From Actinomycetes bacterium (lineage in GTDB: Bacteria > Actinomycetota > Acidimicrobiia > Acidimicrobiales > Acidimicrobiaceae): a stretch of 51,152 nucleotides of DNA. The DNA is taken from positions 1 to 51,152 of the forward strand of contig JAJZLS010000007.1 of NCBI GenBank assembly GCA_021803345.1, in the 5' to 3' direction. Under the pieces are notes generated by a model. That model made no database searches and was not told where the DNA came from. It saw nothing but the letters and a program-made list of their open reading frames with translations. Below, one piece after another: positions 25,470 to 34,398 of this stretch; the first letter of the stretch is position 1, and each line of letters begins with the position of its first letter. A program made the position numbers and the translations under genes.

Positions 25470-25949
25470 TCAGTTTCCTCCTCTTATTAGCATTTCGGCA
25501 TATTCAGGCTTGGCAAAACCAACAGACATACACAGCGCCTATTACTTTCGCCTGCCCACCATCAGTAGTGCTAGCCCAATGCGCATTTACTGAAAATGAA
25601 ATCGCTGCTACAACAGGATCCGTTACATAACTTTGCAGTTAAGTGAGAAAATACAGCTGTGACCAGCACGTTTTAGGTCAGGAAACCAGTCCCAAGCCGT
25701 TGGGTCTAATGACAATTAGTTAGAGATTGATTGCTGCATATCTTTCCATTTCGTCGATTTCGTCATGCTGAATCAACTTCAGTGATTAAAGCAGGGGATA
25801 AATGAGCGCAAGTTACCCAGGTGGCAGGATGTGAGTTTTTGACACTTCGTACAGCCAAATCGGAATATGGCTCATGGCGACATGGTTAGCAAAAGTGCAG
25901 AGTACAAAACAGCTATAGTAGGGTTTACCTTGACAACAGGCTCGATTCT
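25470..25949. other. Intergenic region upstream of the secreted-protein gene
   Basis: Nearly 500 bases that should hold the promoter of the minus-strand secreted-protein gene. I see no gene. The missing N-terminal part of the adjacent transposase relic cannot be read here. Confidence 0.5.
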
Positions 25950-26182
25950 TTTGAAACAGACGGCGATCATGCCCATCTGCTGATCACCTCTACCCACCTA
26001 AAGTTGCCCTGTCAAGCCTGGTAATGTACATGAAGACACACTCAGCTATGAGAGAAAGGGCAAAGAACTGGCCGGAAGTCCAAGATGCTTTGTGGGGGAA
26101 CCACTTTTGGTCACCTTCATGCGTTGTCATATCATATGGTGGAGCCCCGCTAGAGACGGTGAAGAAGTATATAGAAAACAAA
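25950..26182 (+). pseudogene. IS200/IS605-type tnpA relic
   Basis: Frame one (25950-25997) reads FETDGDHAHLLITST, containing the HUH motif (HAH) of single-strand transposases. After a frameshift near 26000 a second frame reads KVALSSLVMYMKTHSAM, then ALWGNHFWSPS and GGAPLETVKKYIENK, the C-terminal helix of the family with the catalytic Tyr. The usual YIExQ ends in K here. The N-terminal 50-60 residues are missing, so the gene is dead. A GGGGGG/CCCCCC hairpin follows and may be the right end of the element. Confidence 0.8.
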
Positions 26183-26201
26183 AACTTCCTAGACGTAAAT
26201 C

Positions 26202-26239
26202 AGGGGGGCCAACAAAGAACGAGGTCGCTTGACCCCCCT
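26202..26239. repeat. G-rich hairpin, possible IS right end
   Basis: AGGGGGG (26202-26208) pairs with CCCCCCT (26233-26239), 20 bases after the tnpA relic. IS200/IS605 ends are recognised as hairpins; the assignment is inferred. Confidence 0.4.
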
Positions 26240-26335
26240 TGCGGAAGGGGAATGCGCACCCGCTGGTTCAAACTCGCTCGACTGTCGTCCTACTGCAAGT
26301 AGTTACAAGGCTGGATAAAAGAAAAGTACTGCCTT

Positions 26336-27139
26336 TTAATAGCTCCTTCTAAATCTCCTAGCCGCATATGGAGCCAACACAGCCAGAATCACTACCGACC
26401 AAATCAGTGATTTGACAACATAGCCCGCAGTTGGACCCCCATTTGAAAGTGCTCTCATAGCATCGACCAAAATTGAAATCGGCTGGTTGTTAGCAAAGGA
26501 TTGAAGCCAACCCGGCATCGACTGGACTGGAACAAATGCAGAAGAAGCAAATGTGAGCGGAAACAGAAGCGGGAAAGACATCACTTGAGCAGTTTCGGTA
26601 TTTGGAGCAATCAGACCGATGATTGAAAAGCCCCATGACAGACCATACGCAAAAAGAAGGATCAGTCCCATTCCTCCGATAAAAGCCAGAGCGTTCGTAT
26701 GGATCCTAAAACCGACCAGCATTCCAACGATGGTGATAAGTATCAGCACTCCAACGTTCCTCACAAGATCGGCTGTGGTTCTTCCTGCCAATACTGCAGA
26801 TCGGGCCATTGGCAATGACCTGAACCTCTCGATAAACCCTTTTTGCATATCTTCCGCGAGGCCAATTGCTGTACCTATCGAGCCAAAAGCCACTGTCTGA
26901 ACAAATATTCCCGGCATCAGGAAATCAACGTAAGAATGGCCGGGAACATTAATTGCTCCACCAAATACATAGCGAAACAAAAGAACGAACATTATCGGTT
27001 GGACACTTGAGAAAAAAAGTGACTGAGGTATCCTGACAAGGGCTATCAAATTACGCTCAGCTATTACAAGCATGTCGGAGATAAATCTTCCGATTCCCTT
27101 CTGAGCTATTACTTCTTCACGTCCAACAGCAATTGTCAT
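26336..27139 (-). CDS. ABC-2 type exporter permease (DrrB-like)
   Basis: A 267-residue membrane protein with about six helices of the ABC-2/DrrB type: an N-terminal LIALVRIPQSLFFSSVQPIMFVLLFRYVFGG and the family core GIFVQTVAFGSIGTAIGLAEDMQKGFIERFRSLPMARSAVL. It forms the channel of an exporter whose ATPase gene is directly upstream; the stop and start overlap (TAATG). Relatives export daunorubicin, lipids such as phthiocerol dimycocerosate, or other hydrophobic compounds. Confidence 0.85.
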   Translation of the reverse strand: MTIAVGREEVIAQKGIGRFISDMLVIAERNLIALVRIPQSLFFSSVQPIMFVLLFRYVFGGAINVPGHSYVDFLMPGIFVQTVAFGSIGTAIGLAEDMQKGFIERFRSLPMARSAVLAGRTTADLVRNVGVLILITIVGMLVGFRIHTNALAFIGGMGLILLFAYGLSWGFSIIGLIAPNTETAQVMSFPLLFPLTFASSAFVPVQSMPGWLQSFANNQPISILVDAMRALSNGGPTAGYVVKSLIWSVVILAVLAPYAARRFRRSY

Positions 27140-28098
27140 TACTTGGCCACCTCCCCAGTTACTTCTGCAGCATGTCCGGTCAGCGACAAGAACACATCAT
27201 CCAAACTTGGCTCCCTAAGATCGAGGTGCCTGGGCATCAAATCGGCGTTTTCCATAAGTTCCAACAGCTCTCGCACCTGGGCAGGACCCCTTTCAAGAGG
27301 AAGCTCCACTTTCAATCCGGTCACCCGGGGATTCTTACCGGTCTTCTCTCCCAGCAGTCGACCAATAGCTTCAGCCTGTCCTTCGTCTCCCATCTCCAGG
27401 TCAATCACTGTCGAACCAAGCCTTGCTTTTAGTTCACTGGGTGTTCCCTCTGCAATAACCTTGCCGCGGTCAACCACGGCTAAAAGCCTGGCCAGACGGT
27501 CAGCTTCTTCAAGGTACTGAGTGGTCAAAAGTACTGTTGTCCCGTCCTGCACCAGTTGTTCAATCACATTCCAAAGCGACTGCCGGGAATAAGGATCCAG
27601 TCCGGTAGTAGGTTCATCTAAGAACAATACTGGCGGACTATGGAGCAAAGCTGCAGCCAAATCAAGCCTGCGTCTCATTCCTCCTGAATATGTCTTGGCA
27701 ATTCTTCTGGATGCCTCGGTCAATTCGAACATCTCCAGCAGTTCATTGGCCCGCTGTATCGCCCTTTTTCGTCCAAGCCTTGTTAACTGTCCGATCATCC
27801 TGAGGTTCTCAAGTCCAGTCAAATTCTCATCCACCGCAGCAAATTGGCCTGCCAAACCAATATTGGCTCTAACAGCCTCGGAATCTTTGACCACGTCGTG
27901 ACCAAGCACGGAGGCCTTTCCACTGTCTGGAAGTACAACCGTGGTGAGGATTCTCACGGCAGTGGTTTTACCAGCCCCATTGGGTCCCAAAAGTCCAAAA
28001 ACCGTGCCAGCTTCGACTGAAAGGCTTATTCCATCTACCGCCCGGACTCCGCCTTTAAACACCTTGACTAAATTCTCTGCCTCAATTGCGAAGCTCAC
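27139..28098 (-). CDS. ABC exporter ATPase (DrrA-like)
   Basis: A 319-residue ATPase. Walker A is GLLGPNGAGKTTAVRIL, the signature is TYSGGMRRRLDLAAAL, Walker B is PPVLFLDEPTTGLD, and the C-terminal domain of about 90 residues is that of the DrrA subfamily, which couples to ABC-2 permeases. The GTG start follows a strong AAAGGAGG. The TetR gene is divergent; a palindrome (28144-28156) between them is the likely operator. Confidence 0.9.
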   Translation of the reverse strand: MSFAIEAENLVKVFKGGVRAVDGISLSVEAGTVFGLLGPNGAGKTTAVRILTTVVLPDSGKASVLGHDVVKDSEAVRANIGLAGQFAAVDENLTGLENLRMIGQLTRLGRKRAIQRANELLEMFELTEASRRIAKTYSGGMRRRLDLAAALLHSPPVLFLDEPTTGLDPYSRQSLWNVIEQLVQDGTTVLLTTQYLEEADRLARLLAVVDRGKVIAEGTPSELKARLGSTVIDLEMGDEGQAEAIGRLLGEKTGKNPRVTGLKVELPLERGPAQVRELLELMENADLMPRHLDLREPSLDDVFLSLTGHAAEVTGEVAK

Positions 28099-28143
28099 AG
28101 AGCCTCCTTTACAGAAAAACTTCTATATTTCATCTGATATATT

Positions 28144-28156
28144 TGAACGCTGTTCA
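28144..28156. promoter_or_regulatory. Probable TetR operator
   Basis: TGAAC and GTTCA flank GCT, between the divergent exporter operon and its regulator, just upstream of a perfect TATAAT (28162-28167) reading toward tetR. Confidence 0.5.
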
Positions 28157-28221
28157 GAGAGTATAATTCGATCATCTAGAAAATTTACGGCACCGCAATT
28201 CAAAAGATAGGATAGGTCTTT

Positions 28222-28947
28222 TTGAAACCTCTTCAAACTGAATCAAATCAAAGATCAAAAAAGCGAAATATTCTCTCACGTCAACTTATTGTTTCTACCG
28301 CACTTGAAATAGTAGATAATGAGGGGCTTCAAAGTCTATCGATGAGAAGAGTTGGAAAAGAGCTGAACGTCTCTCCCGGAGCACTGTATCCATATATAGA
28401 ATCCAAAGAGAAATTGACACAGGCTTTGATCGATGCCATTTTTCAGGAAGTGAATCTGGAGATATTCAATACCACTAAATGGCAGCAGTCTATTAGATCA
28501 ATGGGTCAGGAACTGAGAAGGATATTTCTCAAACACCAGGATCTGGTCAGCCTGACACTGGGACGAATTCCCATTGGACCCAACTTTGCGATTGTGCTTG
28601 AAAAGATGATGGCTACCCTGGTGAGCAATGGCGTTCCAGGCTATCTTGGCTTCTATGTGGGAGACATCATCGGCCTCTATACCGCAGCATTTGTTTATGA
28701 GGAATACCTGCAAAAAAGCGGGGAGAACCAGACCCCCACCGGAGAACAAAACGTAAGTGACTTTAGAGATTTTTTGGCATCACTGCCGGAAAAGGAGTTT
28801 CCCAATATTCACCGGGCAGCCGTGGATCATAACAACAATAAAATGGTCGACCGCTATGAGTTCGGACTAGATGTACTTATCCAAGGGCTTGAGGCAACAT
28901 TTGAGAAAAAAATGCCAATTAACTTGGGACTCAGGAAGTCGAATTAA
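28222..28947 (+). CDS. TetR-family transcriptional regulator
   Basis: A 241-residue regulator. The helix-turn-helix is in residues about 18-65 (LSRQLIVSTALEIVDNEGLQSLSMRRVGKELNVSPGALYPYIESKEKLTQALI). The C-terminal ligand-binding part resembles TetR_C_1, as in tetracycline- or drug-sensing members. It is divergent from the DrrAB-like exporter genes, so it most likely represses them until an exported compound binds. The TTG start is the likeliest, though the ribosome site is weak. Confidence 0.85.
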   Translation: MKPLQTESNQRSKKRNILSRQLIVSTALEIVDNEGLQSLSMRRVGKELNVSPGALYPYIESKEKLTQALIDAIFQEVNLEIFNTTKWQQSIRSMGQELRRIFLKHQDLVSLTLGRIPIGPNFAIVLEKMMATLVSNGVPGYLGFYVGDIIGLYTAAFVYEEYLQKSGENQTPTGEQNVSDFRDFLASLPEKEFPNIHRAAVDHNNNKMVDRYEFGLDVLIQGLEATFEKKMPINLGLRKSN

Positions 28948-29055
28948 TTCCCCTACCGGGTACTCTGGACTGCCTTGAATAATCGATATAGCATCACCAA
29001 ACAGACCTCGCCCCAAATGCAATTCGCCAAAACCTGAGCAAGAAAATAACGTCAT

Positions 29056-29454
29056 ATGCCTACTGTGAAACCCGGGATAAAAATACCTACATCGGCACTT
29101 ACCTGGCGCTTCTCACGAAGTTCCGGCCCTGGGGGTCAACACGTCAACACCTCAGATTCCAAAGTGGAACTGATCTGTGATCTAACTCAAATAAGAACCA
29201 GTCCCCACATTAAGTTACGGATCATCGAAAAGTATGGGGAGCAGCTGTCGGTAGTTGCCTCAACTCAAAGGTCGCAAACTCAAAATCGTAGACTAGCCAT
29301 GGAAAAGCTTATGGAAAGGCTCGAAAAGGCAGCCAAAGTTCCAAAATCACGCACCGCCACTAAACCCACCAGAGCATCTGTACGAAATCGTCTCGAAGAA
29401 AAGAAACGAAACTCTCAGCGAAAACTCGAGCGCAGAAAACCAGTCGATGATTAG
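29056..29454 (+). CDS. arfB: Alternative ribosome-rescue factor ArfB (peptidyl-tRNA hydrolase)
   Basis: A 132-residue release-factor-like protein. The catalytic GGQ lies in RSSGPGGQHVNTSDSKVEL near residues 21-40. The basic C-terminal tail (KPTRASVRNRLEEKKRNSQRKLERRKP) enters the empty mRNA channel of stalled ribosomes. It frees ribosomes stuck on broken mRNAs by hydrolysing the peptidyl-tRNA. Full-length for the family; monocistronic. Confidence 0.9.
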   Translation: MPTVKPGIKIPTSALTWRFSRSSGPGGQHVNTSDSKVELICDLTQIRTSPHIKLRIIEKYGEQLSVVASTQRSQTQNRRLAMEKLMERLEKAAKVPKSRTATKPTRASVRNRLEEKKRNSQRKLERRKPVDD

Positions 29455-29560
29455 TTCCCTCTGTAACATTTAGTTCAAAGTTGCCTGAACCGAATCTCAA
29501 TTTGAAATCCAAACCGATACCTGACAATAGATCAGTTCCCAGAATGGCAGTTTCGAAATC

Positions 29561-29965
29561 TTAATTTGCAGTATTATCCAGGCACTCGACAACGCATCGC
29601 AAGCCTGGCGACTGGGCAAGATGCCTCTCAGCAGTAACCAAGGGCACATTGATTGCTTCTGATAAGGCGACATATGCCGCGTTATAAGGAGTCACATACT
29701 GATGCAGTTCCCAGATCCTTGGCAGCAGCAGCCGGTGACTCACCGTCCCGAGACTAAGGTCCGCCAAGTCAATAAGCGCCAAATCTGCCCGCAATCGGTC
29801 CAGCTTTCCATCAAATACAGCTTTGCGCAATACTGAGACCACCTCAAGGTCAAGCAACTCCGGTGCTATGATCTGTTCTCCACGCAAACGATTCCGGACA
29901 CGCTTGCCATCAATGTCATCATCTGCCAGCGCCGGAGCAATTACAGTGGCGACGACAACGATCAC
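29561..29965 (-). CDS. VapC-like PIN protein with degraded active site
   Basis: A 134-residue protein that aligns over its whole length with actinobacterial VapC toxins (APELLDLEVVSVLRK, LLPRIWELHQYVTPYNAAYVALSEA, VPLVTAERHL). Of the four expected acidic residues only E41 is unchanged. Position 5 is Val (family: MIVVDAS), position 95 is Asn (family: YDAAYVALAE) and position 113 is Glu (family: TADRRL). Loss of the first Asp and change of two others make it probably inactive as an RNase. The start overlaps the antitoxin stop by 4 bases. Confidence 0.8.
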   Translation of the reverse strand: MIVVVATVIAPALADDDIDGKRVRNRLRGEQIIAPELLDLEVVSVLRKAVFDGKLDRLRADLALIDLADLSLGTVSHRLLLPRIWELHQYVTPYNAAYVALSEAINVPLVTAERHLAQSPGLRCVVECLDNTAN

Positions 29966-30192
29966 CTCGAACTTCGCTGCTCCCGGATAACACTATTTGC
30001 ATAGTCGAAAGACACATTCCCACCGCTTCTACTATCAACCCAAGTCAAAAGATCATCGAGAGTTGGAAAACGCGCCTCGTTGATAAGGCGCCCCAGGAGA
30101 TACTCCTGGAGTGACTTTCCTTCCATCGCAGCACGCCTACGGAGTTCGGCATGCACTTCATCTGGAACTGATTTTATTTGTATACTTGGCAA
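29962..30192 (-). CDS. VapB/FitA-type ribbon-helix-helix antitoxin
   Basis: A 76-residue protein. IQIKSVPDEVHAELRRRAAMEGKSLQEYLLGRLI is a ribbon-helix-helix DNA-binding domain; the tail contacts the PIN partner. It starts with TTG; TAACTT (30200-30205) ends 7 bases upstream and could be a weak -10 of a leaderless transcript. An inverted repeat, GCGCC/GGCGC (30206-30210, 30216-30220), just upstream is a likely operator. Confidence 0.8.
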   Translation of the reverse strand: MPSIQIKSVPDEVHAELRRRAAMEGKSLQEYLLGRLINEARFPTLDDLLTWVDSRSGGNVSFDYANSVIREQRSSR

Positions 30193-30205
30193 AGTTTTAA
30201 AGTTA

Positions 30206-30220
30206 GCGCCGAATTGGCGC
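30206..30220. promoter_or_regulatory. Inverted repeat upstream of the vapB-like gene
   Basis: GCGCC and GGCGC flank GAATT, 14 bases upstream of the TTG start, in the place of an autoregulatory operator. Confidence 0.45.
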
Positions 30221-30327
30221 CAGTATCCCGACTCCCACGATATCCTTCAAGAGATAACCACAAATCCCAACATATCAATCCGGCAATTACGTGTTCCTCA
30301 TCACCAAAACCGCTCAAGCTTCTAGTG

Positions 30328-30765
30328 TCACATACCGTTCGTGACCCGATCCTGTCTGCAATTCTCGTGATAGTGAACAATCTTATTGAGTATCGCAAGC
30401 AAGGAAAGCTGCTCTGAAGTGCTCACCGGGAAAAGAAGGGACTCATTAATCTCAAGAGCACTGACCGCTGCTGACTGGTGAATCCGGCGACCCAACTCGC
30501 TACGCATTATCCACTTTCGCCGTCCATCATTCGGATCATCACTTGATTCAATCAACCCCCTTCGAACCAGCCGTGAAACAATGTCAGCCACAGTTGATCT
30601 GTCTAGGGACGACCGCAAACCAATCGTTCGTTGATCGAGCGGCTGTTCGCGTGTCAATACATGAAGAACGGCAAATTGGGGAGATTTGAGCTGGATATCA
30701 CCTATTTTTTTGACCAGAGTGAATAATGAACCTGCTCCGATACTCGAATAACCTGCCCGACAGTG
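30328..30765 (-). pseudogene. MarR-family regulator lacking a usable start
   Basis: The frame from 30765 down carries a MarR-type helix region (SPQFAVLHVLTREQPLDQRTIGLRSSLDRSTVADIVSRLVRRGLIESSDDPNDGRRKWIM) and a plausible dimer helix at the C-terminus. The only ATG, GTG or TTG codon is the TTG at 30657, which would cut off the first dimer helix and begin inside the DNA-binding domain. Two in-frame stops lie just upstream of 30765. It probably no longer makes a working regulator. It lies past the end of the aromatic-acid/ABC operon and might once have controlled it. Confidence 0.6.
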
Positions 30766-31063
30766 TCACGCAATTCGAAATCAAGGCAAATTCACTTGCC
30801 ACAGAACTCGGTTACATTAAACCTCCACTAAATTTATCCTATAGCTCTAAGCCGGCTGCTCCAGGTCGAACCTGCTAAGTCCGTAACCTGAACACCAACA
30901 TTGCAACTCTTCTTAGTCACATCCTCAACCAAAAACTAAGCCCCACCACCTGCAATTCAATCCATGACGGAACATCAAAGCACCTGGTTGGCCACTCAAC
31001 AATCAACCAATTCCAATCAAGGCTTACCTGCGGCTTGATAGTGCCTGCACCCCAAGCATTCAA
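30766..31063. other. Intergenic region downstream of livM
   Basis: About 300 bases with no recognisable gene or strong terminator. Confidence 0.5.
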
Positions 31064-32095
31064 TTAGTCCAGGTTCTTTGAAGCCGTTGTGAGGCGCCCC
31101 AACCTCTTTCCAAACCAGGCCACGATCCCATCTGGCATATATCTGATAATCACTACCAGCAAAAGTCCATAAGCAGCATACGAAAAAATCGCTGGCATTG
31201 AATTCGGTAAACCATGCAAAGTACCCAAAGTATTTAGCACCTGAACCAAAATACTGATTACAAAAGCACCAACCACCGCTCCCCAGATACTTCTGGAACC
31301 CCCGACCATAATCATTACGATAAACTCGATCGATAGTAAAACGGAAAAACTATTAGGGGATATAAATCCGGTAAAAAATGCATAAACTGCGCCTGCAATT
31401 CCGCCGTAGGCAGCAGAAAGTAGAAATGCATATAACCGATATCGCCCGACTGGCACCCCGGCCGCTGCTGCTCCAATCTCAGTAGTCGCCAGTGCTCTAA
31501 GGCCACGTCCGGGACGGGAATTTATAAGATTCCGGCTTACAATTAACACTCCTACCAGCAAAACCAAACTCAACCAGGCATAGCTTTTAGCCGAACCCAG
31601 TTGCAGCGATGAGGTTAAACCCAGTTGAGGAATGCTTGGAATGCCTAGAGAACCCCCGAGAAAAGTAGTGTTTGCCACTACCCCCAAAATTATTAGCTGC
31701 AGCGCCAGCGTGCCAAATGCAAGATAGTTTCCCCTAAGTGTCAGTAGCGGAATGCCGACGATTAGCGCCACCATCATAGAGACAAATGGAGCTAATATGA
31801 ACGCCAAAATAGTCGGTACTCCGTGGGCGCTTAGAATCGCTGCGGTGTACGCTCCAACTGCCACGAAGACTGCTTGGCCAAGTGAAACCTGGCCCGCATA
31901 ACCAATCAAAAGTGAAAGACCAACCGCCACAATTGCATAGAGCATGGTATACACGTACACGCTTGAGTTTGCCGAATTCAGGACTGATGGCAGCAACAGG
32001 GCTACTATTAGAGCAATCGCAGCCCCAAAAAGGGGAAGGCGCGAACCGGACTTAGATTTCGAAATCTCTTGCACCTTCTGAGTATCTATCGCCAT
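31064..32095 (-). CDS. livM: Branched-chain-type ABC importer permease LivM
   Basis: A 343-residue membrane protein of the LivM family with about 9-10 helices and the diagnostic AIVAVGLSLLIGYAGQVSLGQAVFVAVGAYTAA and EIGAAAAGVPVGRYRLYAFLLSAAYGGIAGAVYAFFTG. It pairs with LivH to form the channel. It is the last gene of the transport block and overlaps livH by 10 bases. Its placement behind aromatic-acid genes suggests an aromatic acid rather than an amino acid as substrate; the sequence alone cannot tell. Confidence 0.85.
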   Translation of the reverse strand: MAIDTQKVQEISKSKSGSRLPLFGAAIALIVALLLPSVLNSANSSVYVYTMLYAIVAVGLSLLIGYAGQVSLGQAVFVAVGAYTAAILSAHGVPTILAFILAPFVSMMVALIVGIPLLTLRGNYLAFGTLALQLIILGVVANTTFLGGSLGIPSIPQLGLTSSLQLGSAKSYAWLSLVLLVGVLIVSRNLINSRPGRGLRALATTEIGAAAAGVPVGRYRLYAFLLSAAYGGIAGAVYAFFTGFISPNSFSVLLSIEFIVMIMVGGSRSIWGAVVGAFVISILVQVLNTLGTLHGLPNSMPAIFSYAAYGLLLVVIIRYMPDGIVAWFGKRLGRLTTASKNLD

Positions 32096-32949
32096 GCTGC
32101 AGTCCCCCGGCGAGCATTTAGCGCTCCTTCAAAAACCATGGTTAGTATCACTATGCCAAGCGCAACCTCAAGTTGATACCTTGCTTGCCAATAGCCCGCT
32201 ATAAGTTCTTCGACTACCCCAAGCACAACCCCTCCGGCAAGCGCATATTCAAATCGTGTCATTCCTCCAATTACTGCGGCTGCAAATCCCATAACTACTA
32301 AGTTGATGTCAGAGTTGAACGACAGGGGCTGTACCGGCATGATTAAAATTCCGCTCAAACCACCCAGGACGCCTCCCAAACCAAATGCAATCACGCCCAT
32401 GCGGCGTACATCGATTCCCATCACCCTTGCGCCATAACTGTTGCTTGAACACGCAGTAAGTGCAAGTCCAATGTAGCTCTTCGAAAAGAAGGCCCAGAGG
32501 CCAATAAAGATAACAATTGATACTGCGATAATCAGAAGATACTGGTCCTGAATAGCTACTCCTGAAAACCTCAGTACCGAACGGATACCTGCCAAAGAAA
32601 CAGGAAGGCTTCCCCATAATCCCACTTCTAGTGCATATGCTGCCACTGCCAAACCGATTGTAATAACCAAGGAGGAGATAGGCGAAATTCCACCTTTGGT
32701 GAGGGCAATTTTGCCAACCAGCAAACCTAAAATACCTGCTGCAATCACGCCAACAAGCTCTCCAAGGCCGTGTGGGAGGCCGAAGGACAATGCCGATGAC
32801 GCTATCAGCCCTCCCATAACTGCAAAGGTGCCTTGCGCTACGTTAACAACAGTCGTGACTCTATAAATAGCCACCAGCCCACTACCCAGCATTGCATAAA
32901 TGCAGCCTACGGCAATCCCGTTGATCAAATACCCAATCAACTGATTCAT
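32086..32949 (-). CDS. livH: Branched-chain-type ABC importer permease LivH
   Basis: A 287-residue membrane protein of the LivH family (about eight helices; NGIAVGCIYAMLGSGLVAIYRVTTVVNVAQGTFAVMGG at the N-terminus and VMGIDVRRMGVIAFGLGGVLGGLSGIL in the middle). It is the second channel subunit. Its start overlaps the end of livF by 4 bases, showing tight translational coupling. Confidence 0.85.
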   Translation of the reverse strand: MNQLIGYLINGIAVGCIYAMLGSGLVAIYRVTTVVNVAQGTFAVMGGLIASSALSFGLPHGLGELVGVIAAGILGLLVGKIALTKGGISPISSLVITIGLAVAAYALEVGLWGSLPVSLAGIRSVLRFSGVAIQDQYLLIIAVSIVIFIGLWAFFSKSYIGLALTACSSNSYGARVMGIDVRRMGVIAFGLGGVLGGLSGILIMPVQPLSFNSDINLVVMGFAAAVIGGMTRFEYALAGGVVLGVVEELIAGYWQARYQLEVALGIVILTMVFEGALNARRGTAAWR

Positions 32950-33614
32950 GGTTGCCCATCTCCCATTCCACCTAAATATGCATCCAACATTTCGCCACTC
33001 TCAATGAGCTCAGAACTTGTCCCAGACTTCACTATCCTTCCTGCCTCCATGACATAAGCCCTCTGGCACATCTTCAGTGCAACTGTTGCACTTTGCTCCA
33101 CAATCAGCAGTGCAATTCCAAGGGATTCATGGAGCGAAATTAGATTCGACACCAGCTTTGCCGCGGCCAAGGGCGACAGACCGAGTGACAACTCGTCAAT
33201 AGCCAATAGATCCGGCTTAGCCATTAGCCCACGGGCAACCGCAACAAGCTGTTGCTCTCCGCCGGATAGTTGACCCGCCTTGCGCTTTTCGAATTTTTTA
33301 ATTTCAGGAAGGAGGTCGTATACGTAATCGGTACTTTGGCGCCTGTTGGGCCACGCACCTAGACGTAGATTCTGATCCACGGTGAGGTCCCGAAATAACT
33401 GCCTTCCTTCCGGTACGTAGGCAAGTCGGCCTTGGAGCGAAACTTTTCCACCATCAATTGGAACCAACCCGGCAACTGCCTTGATGAGAGAGGATTTTCC
33501 AGCACCGTTGGGCCCGATAAGTGAAACCAGCTCGCTGTTTTCAATCCTCATGGTGACATCGTCAACCGCTACAGCGCCGTCATAGTGAACTACCAAATTA
33601 GCAACTTCAAGCAT
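32946..33614 (-). CDS. livF: ABC importer ATPase LivF
   Basis: A 222-residue ATPase: Walker A LIGPNGAGKSSLIKAV, signature QLSGGEQQLVAVARGL, Walker B PDLLAIDELSLGL and the switch His replaced by Gln in LLIVEQSA, as is usual in LivF. The start is placed at MLEVANL, which overlaps the livG stop by 8 bases; a TTG nine codons upstream is possible. Confidence 0.85.
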   Translation of the reverse strand: MLEVANLVVHYDGAVAVDDVTMRIENSELVSLIGPNGAGKSSLIKAVAGLVPIDGGKVSLQGRLAYVPEGRQLFRDLTVDQNLRLGAWPNRRQSTDYVYDLLPEIKKFEKRKAGQLSGGEQQLVAVARGLMAKPDLLAIDELSLGLSPLAAAKLVSNLISLHESLGIALLIVEQSATVALKMCQRAYVMEAGRIVKSGTSSELIESGEMLDAYLGGMGDGQP

Positions 33615-34398
33615 TTGCAGCCGTCCCAAGATAAGCCTCAATAACTTGCGGATTCTCCCTTATTTCTTGCGGGGTTCCCTCAGCAATAACTTCCCCGAGA
33701 TCAAGTACGGTTATGCTCTCCGCTAGCGAAAAAACAAAGCGGACATCGTGTTCCACTAACATTACGGTCAGTCCTTCAGAAATGAGCTTTTTCAGCACCT
33801 CAGCAAGGGCATTTCTTTCCTGGAATCGAAGTCCTGAAGCAGGCTCGTCAAGAAGTAGCAATCTTGGACGCCCGCACAAAGCTCGTCCAATCTGAACCAG
33901 ACGCTGCATCCCAAACGGCAATTCCTGGGCATGCTCGTTCGCGATGTCACTAAGACCCAGGCGATCGATGATCTCCCAGGACCGTGTTCTGATTTCGTTT
34001 TCTTCGACTCTCCTGGAAGGCGTCTTCAGCATTGCAGCGAGGAAACCATGCCTCAAAGTTGAATGGCCCCCTACCATGATGTTCTCCTGAACTGTCATAT
34101 CCTGAAATGGCAATGCCTCCTGGAAAACTATTGCCAGCCCCATGCCGGCCAGGCTATGAGCTGGCGAATGTGCCAGGCTCTTCCCGCGGTACGACACATG
34201 GCCTGAATCGGATGACATGTGGCGTGCAATGATTCTAAAGAGTGTGGATTTTCCCGCGCCGTTAGCCCCAATAATCCCACGGCACTCCCCTTCAGACACG
34301 CTGAGACTGACGTCGTGCAAAGCTCTCACCGCACCAAATGTCTTCGATACTGAATCAACTCTGAGAATCTCAGACCTGGTCTGCTCAGTCAAGCTCAC
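33607..34398 (-). CDS. livG: ABC importer ATPase LivG
   Basis: A 263-residue ATPase: Walker A IIGANGAGKSTLFRII, signature ELPFGMQRLVQIGRAL, Walker B PRLLLLDEPASGL and LVEHDVRFV. The GTG start (VSLTEQTR) has GGAGGTGA directly upstream; an in-frame start 17 codons further up has no ribosome site. First gene after the 394-base gap that follows livK. Confidence 0.85.
   Translation of the reverse strand: MSLTEQTRSEILRVDSVSKTFGAVRALHDVSLSVSEGECRGIIGANGAGKSTLFRIIARHMSSDSGHVSYRGKSLAHSPAHSLAGMGLAIVFQEALPFQDMTVQENIMVGGHSTLRHGFLAAMLKTPSRRVEENEIRTRSWEIIDRLGLSDIANEHAQELPFGMQRLVQIGRALCGRPRLLLLDEPASGLRFQERNALAEVLKKLISEGLTVMLVEHDVRFVFSLAESITVLDLGEVIAEGTPQEIRENPQVIEAYLGTAANA

Noticed and set aside
26024-26302. 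Independent 92-residue gene
   Set aside because: Its first half is the frameshifted C-terminus of an IS200-type transposase; the second half is read-through into the IS end.
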